Made by a program: the position numbers and the translations under genes. From NCBI GenBank assembly GCA_030018605.1, contig JASEHP010000058.1:1-8524 (forward strand): 8,524 nt of DNA, read 5' to 3'. This DNA is from Thermodesulfovibrionales bacterium. Its GTDB lineage: Bacteria; Nitrospirota; Thermodesulfovibrionia; Thermodesulfovibrionales; UBA1546. Of the stretch, positions 1 to 5,978 are shown piece by piece (within the stretch, counting starts at the first letter, position 1; every line of letters starts with the position of its first letter). Below the pieces are notes generated by a model, which made no database searches, was not told where the DNA came from, and saw only the letters and a list, made by a program, of their open reading frames with translations.

Positions 1-53
1 TGATATTAAAAAATAATTTGCTATTTCTGGACACCGTTTTTTGTAATTATGCC
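1..53. repeat. Left copy of a 53-bp inverted repeat found at both ends of the window
   Basis: The first 53 bases, reverse-complemented, match 8453-8505 at 51 of 53 positions; the two differences are A/T changes in homopolymer-like stretches. The core includes TTTCTGGACACC. The repeat starts at the first base of the window, so it may extend further left. Read outward, both copies encode the same short peptide end (GIITK.GVQK) and a TAG stop. No transposase lies beside it. It could be the end of an insertion sequence, a MITE-like dispersed repeat, or the repeat at which an assembler stopped. Confidence 0.85.
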
Positions 54-100
54 AAGTTTGTCATACGGCTGCCCGCAGAAATTCAAGATTCAAAAATCAA

Positions 101-140
101 ACTCCCCTCCCTTGAGGGGAGGGGATTAAGGGGAGGGTGA
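101..140 (+). repeat. REP-like GC-rich palindromic unit, first of a facing pair
   Basis: The segment contains CCCCTCCCTTGAGGGGAGGGG, an inverted repeat around a short TTGA centre, followed by ATTAAGGGGAGGGTGA. The same pattern appears in opposite orientation at 155-195, so the two units form a tail-to-tail pair that could fold into a large hairpin. I recall similar palindromes as common dispersed intergenic repeats in several environmental bacterial lineages, but copy number cannot be judged here. Confidence 0.7.
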
Positions 141-154
141 AACAAACATCTTAA

Positions 155-195
155 TCACCCCCACCCTAACCCTCCCCCATCAAGGGGGAGGGAGG
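155..195 (-). repeat. REP-like GC-rich palindromic unit, second (inverted) of the pair
   Basis: Reverse-complemented, this unit reads CCTCCCCCTTGATGGGGGAGG and then GGTTAGGGTGGGGGTGA. It parallels the unit at 101-140 with a few substitutions. Only 14 bases (141-154) separate the two, so a BIME-like paired structure is likely. It lies beyond the end of cls, the usual place for such elements. It may act in mRNA 3'-end stability or termination, but that is inference from REP elements elsewhere. Confidence 0.7.
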
Positions 196-196
196 T

Positions 197-262
197 TTAA
201 GGAAACCCCACAGCAGAGACTGTGGGGTATTGAAAAAGCAAAATGTAAAATTCATGGGGCAT
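197..262 (-). CDS. Possible 21-residue small ORF just after cls
   Basis: Reading out of the cls stop on the minus strand, AGGAG overlaps the TAG. Five A residues and an ATG follow, and the frame encodes MPHEFYILLFQYPTVSAVGFP before TAA. The Shine-Dalgarno spacing is good and the peptide has a hydrophobic middle. Against it, the frame runs through the 205-228 hairpin, which may be the cls terminator, and 21 codons can be open by chance. I do not recognise the peptide. Confidence 0.2.
   Translation of the reverse strand: MPHEFYILLFQYPTVSAVGFP
205..228 (-). terminator. 9-bp hairpin downstream of cls, possible weak terminator
   Basis: ACCCCACAG pairs perfectly with CTGTGGGGT around a 6-base loop (CAGAGA). 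It starts about 43 bases beyond the cls stop. On the minus strand it is followed by TTTCCTT, a poor U-tract, so intrinsic termination may be inefficient. The adjoining REP pair could reinforce the 3' end of the transcript. Confidence 0.45.
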
Positions 263-270
263 TTTTTCTC

Positions 271-1443
271 CTATAGCCGCCTTCTGAAAAGTGCAAAGAA
301 CCTTTCTTTGATTTTTTCGCAGAAGCTGCGTTTTATCCACTCTTCCAACTCTATCGCAACAGAGCTTTTGATGTCTTCCTCAAATACGTCCGTCATTTTC
401 TGCCCGAAATTTTCATCAAGTATTCCGACATTTCCTTCATCATTTCTTCTTAGCGACTGAAAATCAAGATTTGCAGAGCCTATAATGCTCCAGCAGCCGT
501 CAAATACAGCAGTCTTTGCATGGAGTATTCTGTCTTTATAGGCGTACATCTGCACACCGGCTTTCAGCAGTTTTGTGAAGGAAGCCCTTCCTGCATAATC
601 CGCAGCCAGCACATCGCTTTTTAGCGGCAGGAGCAGCCTGACTATTGCGCCCCTTTTAACCGCTTCTGACAGCATATCAATCATCCTTCGGCTCGGAGTG
701 AAATAGGCTGTAGTGAGTAAAACGCTCTTTCTTGAATGGTTGATGCTGTAATATAAAAGCCTTCTTAGCTTTCTCCTTCCTCTCGATGAACTTGCAAATA
801 TGGGCAATACAGGCAGACCATTCCCGTTACGCGTAACGCGTGACGCGTTACGAGATTCTATCTGCTTCCCACCCCAGAGCAGCCAGCTTTTCTTAAACTC
901 ACTCATCAGCGTACCGGCTATCGGGCCCTCAAGCATTATCCCTGTGTCTCTCCACGGCTCTTTATGCCTTTTGAAATAATATCCCCTATATTCATTTGCT
1001 ATGTTCAGCCCTCCGGTAAATACCTTTCCCCCGTCTATCAAAATAAGTTTTTTATGGTCGCGGCGGGCATAATGCAATGGAGCAGTCCACTTGAAAGGAT
1101 GAGATGCCATGACATGTATTCCTGCCTGTTTTAATCCTGCCCAGAATTTCCGCGGTGTTCCAAAAGAGCCGAAGTGGTCATAGATTATGTATATACGGAC
1201 TCCTTCCGCGGCTTTCTTTTTCAGCAGCTCTGCCAGTTCAATGCCTGTTTCATCATTGCGGAATATGTAGAATTCAAGGCAGATGAATCTTTCTGCGGAT
1301 GCAATGGAATTAAAGATCGCTTTAAAGAGTTCTCCGTTCTTCCACAGAAGGCGGACGCTGTTGCCGCCCGTAAAACTGCCGCCATATAATTTTTCTATTT
1401 CAGGTATTTCAAAGGCCGTCCTTATATCTTTGCTTCCGTGCAT
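271..1443 (-). CDS. cls: Cardiolipin synthase, ClsB-like phospholipase D superfamily protein
   Basis: This 390-residue protein has two phospholipase D domains (about 38-190 and 222-385), each with a complete HxKx4D motif: H130/K132/D137 followed by GGLN, and H308/K310/D315 followed by GSAN. Such enzymes join phospholipids at the membrane to form cardiolipin. It lacks the N-terminal transmembrane helices of ClsA. Its length and the motif GNxVRLL...LEFYIFRNDETG at the start favour the ClsB type (about 410 residues in E. coli). The C-terminus is basic and amphipathic (FFALFRRRL), which may help membrane contact. The inter-domain linker (about residues 197-207, RNASRVTRN) is encoded by a palindromic repeat at 825-852. 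The ATG has only weak Shine-Dalgarno context. It is transcribed away from the regulator gene and is probably monocistronic. Substrate preference (PG, PE or other) cannot be told. Confidence 0.9.
   Translation of the reverse strand: MHGSKDIRTAFEIPEIEKLYGGSFTGGNSVRLLWKNGELFKAIFNSIASAERFICLEFYIFRNDETGIELAELLKKKAAEGVRIYIIYDHFGSFGTPRKFWAGLKQAGIHVMASHPFKWTAPLHYARRDHKKLILIDGGKVFTGGLNIANEYRGYYFKRHKEPWRDTGIMLEGPIAGTLMSEFKKSWLLWGGKQIESRNASRVTRNGNGLPVLPIFASSSRGRRKLRRLLYYSINHSRKSVLLTTAYFTPSRRMIDMLSEAVKRGAIVRLLLPLKSDVLAADYAGRASFTKLLKAGVQMYAYKDRILHAKTAVFDGCWSIIGSANLDFQSLRRNDEGNVGILDENFGQKMTDVFEEDIKSSVAIELEEWIKRSFCEKIKERFFALFRRRL
825..852. repeat. ACGCGT-based palindromic element inserted in frame inside cls
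   Basis: Bases 825-838 (CGTTACGCGTAACG) form a perfect palindrome. It overlaps a second inverted repeat, with arms CGTAACGCGT (832-841) and ACGCGTTACG (843-852) around one central G. In cls it is read as RNASRVTRN, a linker between the two phospholipase D domains, and leaves the frame intact. The palindromic structure is not explained by the protein sequence. It looks like a small mobile or expanded palindrome tolerated in a loop, comparable in principle to Rickettsia palindromic elements. Confidence 0.7.
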
Positions 1444-1449
1444 AATAAA

Positions 1450-1478
1450 ATCATTGCCTAAACGATATTTTATGTCAA
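1450..1478 (-). promoter_or_regulatory. Candidate sigma-70-type promoter for cls
   Basis: On the minus strand a perfect TTGACA (1478-1473) is followed after 17 bases by AATGAT (1455-1450), 4 of 6 to the -10 consensus. The expected transcription start would fall at or next to the ATG (1443). That would make the message leaderless, or mean that translation starts further in. The -35 match is good and the -10 match is mediocre. Confidence 0.35.
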
Positions 1479-1485
1479 CTATTTA

Positions 1486-1511
1486 TATGTGCTAAAATAT
1501 CAGCGCACATA
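1486..1511 (+). promoter_or_regulatory. Candidate extended -10 promoter with flanking inverted repeat, for the response regulator
   Basis: TGCTAAAAT at 1490-1498 fits an extended -10 (TGn plus 5 of 6 of TATAAT), with no clear -35. It would start transcription near 1505, leaving a 28-base leader with GAGGT at 1523-1527, five bases before the ATG. The -10 is bracketed by TATGTGC (1486-1492) and GCACATA (1505-1511), a perfect 7-bp inverted repeat with a 12-base gap. A dimeric regulator could bind there, possibly the gene's own product. The operator role is inference. Confidence 0.35.
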
Positions 1512-1532
1512 AAAATATTAAAGAGGTACGGA

Positions 1533-2909
1533 ATGCCATTCAGCGCTAATGAACATAGGATATTAATAGCAGACGACGACACAAGCATCCAGTTTTTCCT
1601 CGGGGAACTTCTCAGAAAAGAAGGATTTGAGTTTGATTTTGCCGGGACAGGCGCAGATGCGCTTGACTGCCTGAAAAATAATACTTACAGTCTTGTACTC
1701 CTTGACGAAAAGATGCCTAACATGAGCGGTATAGAAGTTCTCCGGCACATAAAAGCAGAAGGTTATCCTATGCCTGTAATAATGATAACTGCATACGGTT
1801 CAAAAGAGCTTGCAATGAGGGCAATCAGAGATGGGGCTTATGATTTTTTCACCAAGCCCGTTGATATAGTGGTAGTCAGAACCGTCATAAACCGGGCCAT
1901 AGAAAAATATGAACTGCAGAGAGAACTGGAAGCGCTTAAAACAGAAAATATCGAAAATATACTCAGGGATGAAATCATATCTGAAAGCGAAGGGATGAGG
2001 CAGGCGGTTGAGCTCGCAATAAAGGTTGCTGCAACAGACGTCACAGTACTGATAACAGGCGAAAGCGGCTCAGGCAAAGAGCTTATTGCCAAGACCATTC
2101 ATAAGCTTAGCGACAGGAAAGATAACCCTTTTGTAAGCGTAAATTGCGCGGCAATCCCTGAAACGCTGCTTGAGTCCGAACTGTTCGGCTATGAAAAAGG
2201 CGCTTTTACAGGCGCATCAAAGCAGCATACAGGCAAATTCGAAAGGGCGTCTAAAGGCAGTATCTTCCTTGATGAGATTGGCGACATTTCACCGGGACTT
2301 CAGGCAAAGCTTCTGAGGGTTCTGCAGAATAAAGAGATAGAGAGGCTCGGCGGCACAAGAACCATAAAAGTTGATATGAGATTGATATCGGCAACGAATA
2401 AGAACCTTGACAGCGCTGTCAAAGAGGGCAGTTTTCGCGAAGACCTCCTTTATAGGGTGAAGGTCTTTGAGATTAAGGTTCCTCCGCTTAGAGAAAGGAT
2501 AAAGGATATCCCTTTGCTGGCGGATTACTTTGTGAGAAAATACAGCAGGACAATGGGAAGAGATGTTAAAGGCATTTCCGCATCTGCCATGAATTTTTTT
2601 ATAAGCTATAGATGGCCCGGGAATGTGAGAGAGATGGAGAACCTCATACAGCGTGCGATAATCCTTGAAGACACGGATACAGTCAGGGAAGAAACAGTAA
2701 AAGGGCTTATATCCAATAATACTGTTAAGGCAGGAGGCGGCTCAGGCGTGAAAAACAGGATAGAGGCAATTAAGTCAGAAGAGGAGAGAAAGCTGATAAT
2801 AGATGCGCTTACAGAAGCAAGGTGGAAAAGGATGGAGGCGGCAGCCCGACTCGGCATAAGCAGAAAAAGCCTTTTTAATAAGATGAAGAAGTACGGTTTG
2901 ATGGAATAA
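1533..2909 (+). CDS. Sigma-54-dependent NtrC-family response regulator (REC-AAA+-Fis HTH)
   Basis: This 458-residue protein has the full NtrC architecture. The receiver domain (about 8-125) has the acidic pocket DDD14-16, phospho-acceptor D58, T86 and K108. The AAA+ domain has Walker A GESGSGKE (176-183), the sigma-54 contact loop GAFTGA (223-228), Walker B FLDE (245-248), FREDLLYRV (301-309) and WPGNVRE (361-367). A Fis-type helix-turn-helix follows (about 430-456). On phosphorylation it should oligomerise and use ATP hydrolysis to open RNA polymerase-sigma-54 promoters. No histidine kinase lies beside it, so it is an orphan here and its signal and targets are unknown. The start is supported by GAGGT at correct spacing. 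It converges with zapA, leaving 21 bases and no obvious terminator. I assign no specific gene name. Confidence 0.95.
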   Translation: MPFSANEHRILIADDDTSIQFFLGELLRKEGFEFDFAGTGADALDCLKNNTYSLVLLDEKMPNMSGIEVLRHIKAEGYPMPVIMITAYGSKELAMRAIRDGAYDFFTKPVDIVVVRTVINRAIEKYELQRELEALKTENIENILRDEIISESEGMRQAVELAIKVAATDVTVLITGESGSGKELIAKTIHKLSDRKDNPFVSVNCAAIPETLLESELFGYEKGAFTGASKQHTGKFERASKGSIFLDEIGDISPGLQAKLLRVLQNKEIERLGGTRTIKVDMRLISATNKNLDSAVKEGSFREDLLYRVKVFEIKVPPLRERIKDIPLLADYFVRKYSRTMGRDVKGISASAMNFFISYRWPGNVREMENLIQRAIILEDTDTVREETVKGLISNNTVKAGGGSGVKNRIEAIKSEEERKLIIDALTEARWKRMEAAARLGISRKSLFNKMKKYGLME

Positions 2910-2930
2910 AAATAAAAGAAAATTCCCTCC

Positions 2931-3200
2931 TTAAGTCTCAAACAATCCGCTCAGGACTTTTGTCCTTTCTTCAATATTCTTTGTAATGTTATCCTGATCT
3001 GCCTTAAGCCTGTGAAGTTCATCGGCAATGTTAAGGGCTGCCAGAATAGACGCCTTAAGCGGAGCAACGTTCGGCGCGTTGTTGTAAACCTCTTTTATCT
3101 TTGCATCTACAAAGACCGCGATTTTTTGTATATGTTCCTCATGGGCATCGCCCTTTACCGTATATTTCTGACCGAGGATATAAACGTCTATGCTGCTCAT
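2931..3200 (-). CDS. zapA: Cell division protein ZapA
   Basis: This 89-residue protein has the ZapA layout: an N-terminal strand region (IDVYILGQKYTVKG), a helix with VDAKIKEV, the family signature KASILAALNIADEL (about 49-62), and a C-terminal coiled-coil helix. ZapA binds FtsZ in the cytoplasm and bundles its filaments at the division ring. Its length is slightly below the usual 100 or so. Translation is probably coupled to zapB: the zapB stop ends one base before this ATG, and the ribosome site GAGGT lies inside the zapB tail. The 6S RNA gene often found after zapA elsewhere has no room here, because the next gene converges 21 bases away. Confidence 0.9.
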   Translation of the reverse strand: MSSIDVYILGQKYTVKGDAHEEHIQKIAVFVDAKIKEVYNNAPNVAPLKASILAALNIADELHRLKADQDNITKNIEERTKVLSGLFET

Positions 3201-3201
3201 G

Positions 3202-3423
3202 CTACACGACCTCTAAGGTGTCAAGTTCATTTAGCAGGCCTTCAACCTGACTCTTTATAGTGGTCTTTTCCGTCTGCAGTTTTTCTATCTCATGGTCTTT
3301 ATCAGACAGCCTTGCCTCAAGTTCTTTTATCTTGAGTTCAAGAGCTGCTTTTTCTTCCTTCAATGCCTTCACTTTCTCTATTGCACCAACGATCTTGTCT
3401 TCAAGATTTTTCAGCCTGTCCAA
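3202..3423 (-). CDS. zapB: ZapB-like coiled-coil cell division protein (TTG start)
   Basis: From the TTG start this is a 73-residue, almost wholly coiled-coil protein (MDRLKNLEDKIVGAIEKV onward) rich in Glu, Lys and Leu, ending EVV. Small coiled-coil proteins next to zapA are usually ZapB-like partners that join the division ring through ZapA. Low-complexity coiled coils give weak homology, so the name rests on size, composition and neighbour. The start is chosen because AAGGAGGT (3438-3431 on the minus strand) lies seven bases upstream of TTG. The frame stays open further upstream, even into slt, and has an ATG at 3513, but that ATG has no ribosome site and would add a low-complexity, non-coiled N-terminus. 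Confidence 0.7.
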   Translation of the reverse strand: MDRLKNLEDKIVGAIEKVKALKEEKAALELKIKELEARLSDKDHEIEKLQTEKTTIKSQVEGLLNELDTLEVV

Positions 3424-3430
3424 TGGCGTA

Positions 3431-3438
3431 ACCTCCTT
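3431..3438 (-). promoter_or_regulatory. Strong Shine-Dalgarno that decides the zapB start
   Basis: AAGGAGGT on the minus strand is complementary to the 16S rRNA 3' end over its whole length. It sits seven bases before the TTG at 3423. It is the best ribosome-binding site in the window and implies efficient zapB translation despite the TTG codon. Confidence 0.75.
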
Positions 3439-3556
3439 TTTATTGCTGATTCCATTCCCGCCGCCTTTTTTTACCGGCGGAGCATCATCAAACAGAGTCC
3501 TGTTTTGTTTCATGATGTTTAAGATACCAAGATGCTGTGGTGTATTGCAAGCGTCA

Positions 3557-5449
3557 TCAAAGATTTTCCGGGACACCTTTTTCGCCGGCATATTTATGAT
3601 ACTCAAAATAAGTTGTAATAACGCGCTTGGTATAGTTTTTAGTCTCCTCGTAAGGAATGTCCTCAATGAATTCGTCAAGTGATTTATAGTTGCCTGTCTT
3701 CTGCCATTTCCTCACAATGTCTTCGCCTGCGTTATAAGCTGCGATAGCAGGGGGCAGCGAGCCGAACTCTTTTAAGAGAGATGCCATGTAGTATGAGCCG
3801 AGATTTATGTTTGCCTTTATATCAAATATATGATCATGCGATTTTATGTTCAGATTTACCTTTTTGTCTATGGCATAGGCTGTCTGCGGCATCAGCTGCA
3901 TGAGACCGAGAGCTCCTGCCTGTGAGCGCGCCTGCATGTCAAAACGGCTCTCCTCTCTCATGATAGAAAGAATGATAAATGGATCAATGCCATATTTGTC
4001 AGATACATCTCTTACAATATGCCAGTGGGCAAGCGGATACAAAATATTGCGCACAGCCTCTCTGGACGGCAGCCGTGAGAGCAAAGTCAATGCCTCCCTG
4101 TATTCCCCGCATTCCTGCAATTTGAGGGAAACAGATATAAGTTCGTCAGGATTCGTAGTTTTTCTGGCTATAGCGGACAGTTCTGTTGCAGCCTCTTTTG
4201 TCATGCCTGCTTCAAAAAGTATTTCAATCCTCTCAGACTTGAAAGGCTTATATCCAGAGGGTTCGAGGGATGGAGGGTTCTCAGTCCCATGACTTCTCTT
4301 TATCTGCGAAAGAATGCTGTAAAAATCCTGTGTTTTAACCGCAAGCTGCCTGTAGATATGGTCTGCATTCCCGCCTGTCCTTTCAAGAGACTGAGCCTTC
4401 CAGTAGAGGTATTTTGAGTTGCCATGGTTGTCATAAAGATATGTGAAGACATCAAGGGCCTTCTGATAGCTGCCGGCGCGGTAATATGTCCATGCGATGC
4501 CCCATTGAGCGCTTTCAGCCTCGGGCGGATATTTCTCCTTTATTGTTTGATATAAATTCAGCGCTTCGTTAATTTCGCCGTTTCTTCTTTTGTCTAATGC
4601 GGCTAATATCAGAAGCGAGCCTGTCCTTTTGTCATCCATTAAAGACAGTTTCTTCAGAACTCTGGCAAATCCGGTCTTGTCTCCTGCCCTGTAAAGCGCC
4701 TTTGCCTTCAGATAATGATCTCCTGCTTTCTCGTATGCATCTGCCGACTCTTTATAGCGCTTTTGTTTGAATAACACATGGCCGAGTTTTTTAATGATTT
4801 CTATCCTTCGCTGCCCGTCGTCTTTTGCCAGCGCCTCTCTCAATGCGGATTCTGCTTTTTTAAACTCCAGCGTATTTGTTAGATTAGCTGCCTTTTCAAT
4901 AATGTCCTGCAGGGTAATATCATAGGCTGCCAGTTCATTGTATGATATTTTTGAGAACATCCCATCGCTGCTGAGATAGATATTTTTAAAAATTGCCTTT
5001 GCCCTTTCTGTTTCCCCTTTATCCTTGAGATGCTGTGCAAACAGGAATTTTATATCATGGTCTTCAGGATAATCCCGAACATAAGACTCAAGAATTTCCG
5101 CATTATAAAATATTGCGCCTGACGCAATAAGATTTTTGATTTCCAGCCCCCGCGCCCTTTTACGCAATGGAGATAAAGGATAATCTTTCAAAAGCTCTTT
5201 TATTCTTAAATCAGACTCGCTGACATTCCCTGATTCGCTGTGCGCCCTTGACAGATAAAAAAGGATGTAATCCCTGACAACAGGAAGCCTTTTGTATGCC
5301 TCGGAGAGATTCTCGATTGCCCCAGCATATCTACCGGCGTCAAACTCACTTTTGCCCTTTATGAAAAACGACTTGCCATCCGTATCTTCCCCTGAAGCAG
5401 CGCTGAAAATGACAAGCAGCATAGCCGTAAACAAAAAACTTTTCTTCAT
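3557..5449 (-). CDS. slt: Soluble lytic murein transglycosylase (Slt70-like, GH23)
   Basis: Taken from the ATG at 5449 it has 630 residues. The N-terminal MKKSFLFTAMLLVIFSAASG is a clear signal peptide without a lipobox Cys, so the protein should be periplasmic. A long helical, TPR-like solenoid follows, as in the superhelical U and L domains of Slt70 (about 645 residues with signal). The C-terminal GH23 domain has the catalytic Glu in REESRF (E500 in this numbering), then GALGLMQLMP and AYNAGED. It cleaves the glycan strands of peptidoglycan, forming 1,6-anhydro-muropeptides. A TTG at 5485 would add 12 residues ahead of the signal peptide, which is less likely. Neither start has a good Shine-Dalgarno. 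zapB and zapA follow on the same strand after 133 bases, so wall cleavage and division genes may share a transcript. Confidence 0.93.
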   Translation of the reverse strand: MKKSFLFTAMLLVIFSAASGEDTDGKSFFIKGKSEFDAGRYAGAIENLSEAYKRLPVVRDYILFYLSRAHSESGNVSESDLRIKELLKDYPLSPLRKRARGLEIKNLIASGAIFYNAEILESYVRDYPEDHDIKFLFAQHLKDKGETERAKAIFKNIYLSSDGMFSKISYNELAAYDITLQDIIEKAANLTNTLEFKKAESALREALAKDDGQRRIEIIKKLGHVLFKQKRYKESADAYEKAGDHYLKAKALYRAGDKTGFARVLKKLSLMDDKRTGSLLILAALDKRRNGEINEALNLYQTIKEKYPPEAESAQWGIAWTYYRAGSYQKALDVFTYLYDNHGNSKYLYWKAQSLERTGGNADHIYRQLAVKTQDFYSILSQIKRSHGTENPPSLEPSGYKPFKSERIEILFEAGMTKEAATELSAIARKTTNPDELISVSLKLQECGEYREALTLLSRLPSREAVRNILYPLAHWHIVRDVSDKYGIDPFIILSIMREESRFDMQARSQAGALGLMQLMPQTAYAIDKKVNLNIKSHDHIFDIKANINLGSYYMASLLKEFGSLPPAIAAYNAGEDIVRKWQKTGNYKSLDEFIEDIPYEETKNYTKRVITTYFEYHKYAGEKGVPENL

Positions 5450-5540
5450 AAAACTATCATAACCAAATACGGCCCTTTTCAGCAATAAAAGAGGGAAAGC
5501 AACAATAGAATATTTCAGGGGGCATGTGGTATATTTTAGT

Positions 5541-5972
5541 ATGATTAAAGACCTCAGGCTTCACGGGAACCTCGGACCTGTTGAATTTTTCACATTTGTC
5601 GGTGGAGCAAGCGTTGAGAGCACGTATTTCTACGAAGAAACAGCTTCGAATATAAGATTTTTTTCAAAGGGCAACGAATTCACTATTTCCGGCGAAGGTG
5701 TGCATTATAAAGGCACAGGCGGAAGTTTTTGCGAATATATGTTCGGCGTTGAAAAAGCGCTCAAGGACATGATAAAGGGAGAGGGTTCAAACAGGCTGAT
5801 TATGTTCGGAGCATTCCTTGATGAAAGTGAAAAGATTGTATTCACAAATGATACAGGGGGCAGTGAATCTTTTTACAGGCTTTTTCTGCATGGCAATGCA
5901 GTGAAGAACTATTATTTTTTGTATCTTCAGACCACAGGACAGAGCGCAAAAAGAGGCAGGAACAGATATTGA
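5541..5972 (+). CDS. Conserved-looking protein of unknown function, probably the N-terminal part of a larger protein
   Basis: The 143-residue product starts MIKDLRLHGNLGPVEFF and is mixed alpha/beta, with glycine-rich turns (GGASVES, GTGGSFCEY) and no signal peptide or membrane segment. It is likely cytoplasmic. I do not recognise a domain with confidence. The ATG is preferred over an in-frame GTG at 5526, although neither has a well-spaced Shine-Dalgarno; GGGGG at 5518-5522 is too near one and too far from the other. The last 16 residues (YLQTTGQSAKRGRNRY) look unlike the rest. A shift to frame -1 at the U UUU UUG heptamer (5915-5921) would lead straight into the next ORF. I suspect the two ORFs together match the roughly 600-residue family catalogued as TIGR04442; this is from memory and unchecked. 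Confidence 0.6.
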   Translation: MIKDLRLHGNLGPVEFFTFVGGASVESTYFYEETASNIRFFSKGNEFTISGEGVHYKGTGGSFCEYMFGVEKALKDMIKGEGSNRLIMFGAFLDESEKIVFTNDTGGSESFYRLFLHGNAVKNYYFLYLQTTGQSAKRGRNRY

Positions 5973-5978
5973 GGTCTG
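5915..5978 (+). other. Frame junction: slippery heptamer U UUU UUG and possible downstream stem
   Basis: In the reading frame of the upstream ORF the bases 5915-5921 split as T TTT TTG, the X XXY YYZ form that allows -1 slippage. After slipping, the frame from 5921 is open to the end of the next gene at 7381. Six bases after the heptamer, CAGACC (5928-5933) can pair with GGTCTG (5973-5978), and the zero-frame stop lies just before the second arm. The 6-bp stem has a 39-base loop, so it may be chance. A one-base deletion or a sequencing error in the T6 run would leave the same picture. Confidence 0.45.

Noticed and set aside
2910..2930. Possible 6S RNA (ssrS) or terminator after zapA
   Set aside because: Only 21 bases lie between the convergent stops of zapA and the regulator gene. 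That is far too short for 6S RNA, and no hairpin with a T-run is visible.
3461..3480. CCGCC/GGCGG hairpin with an A/T-rich loop between slt and zapB
   Set aside because: The stem is only 5 bp with a 10-base loop, and no T-run follows on the minus strand. It does not look like an intrinsic terminator.
3424..3678. Long N-terminal extension of zapB (158 residues) overlapping the 3' end of slt
   Set aside because: The frame is open but overlaps about 120 bases of a well-supported gene, has no ribosome site at its upstream starts, and its residues do not continue the coiled coil. The TTG at 3423 has a strong Shine-Dalgarno.
5948..5954. A-rich run (AAAAAGA) as an alternative -1 slippery site
   Set aside because: In zero frame it reads GCA AAA AGA. 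The A-site tRNA for AGA could not re-pair well with AAG, so it is a poorer candidate than T TTT TTG at 5915-5921.
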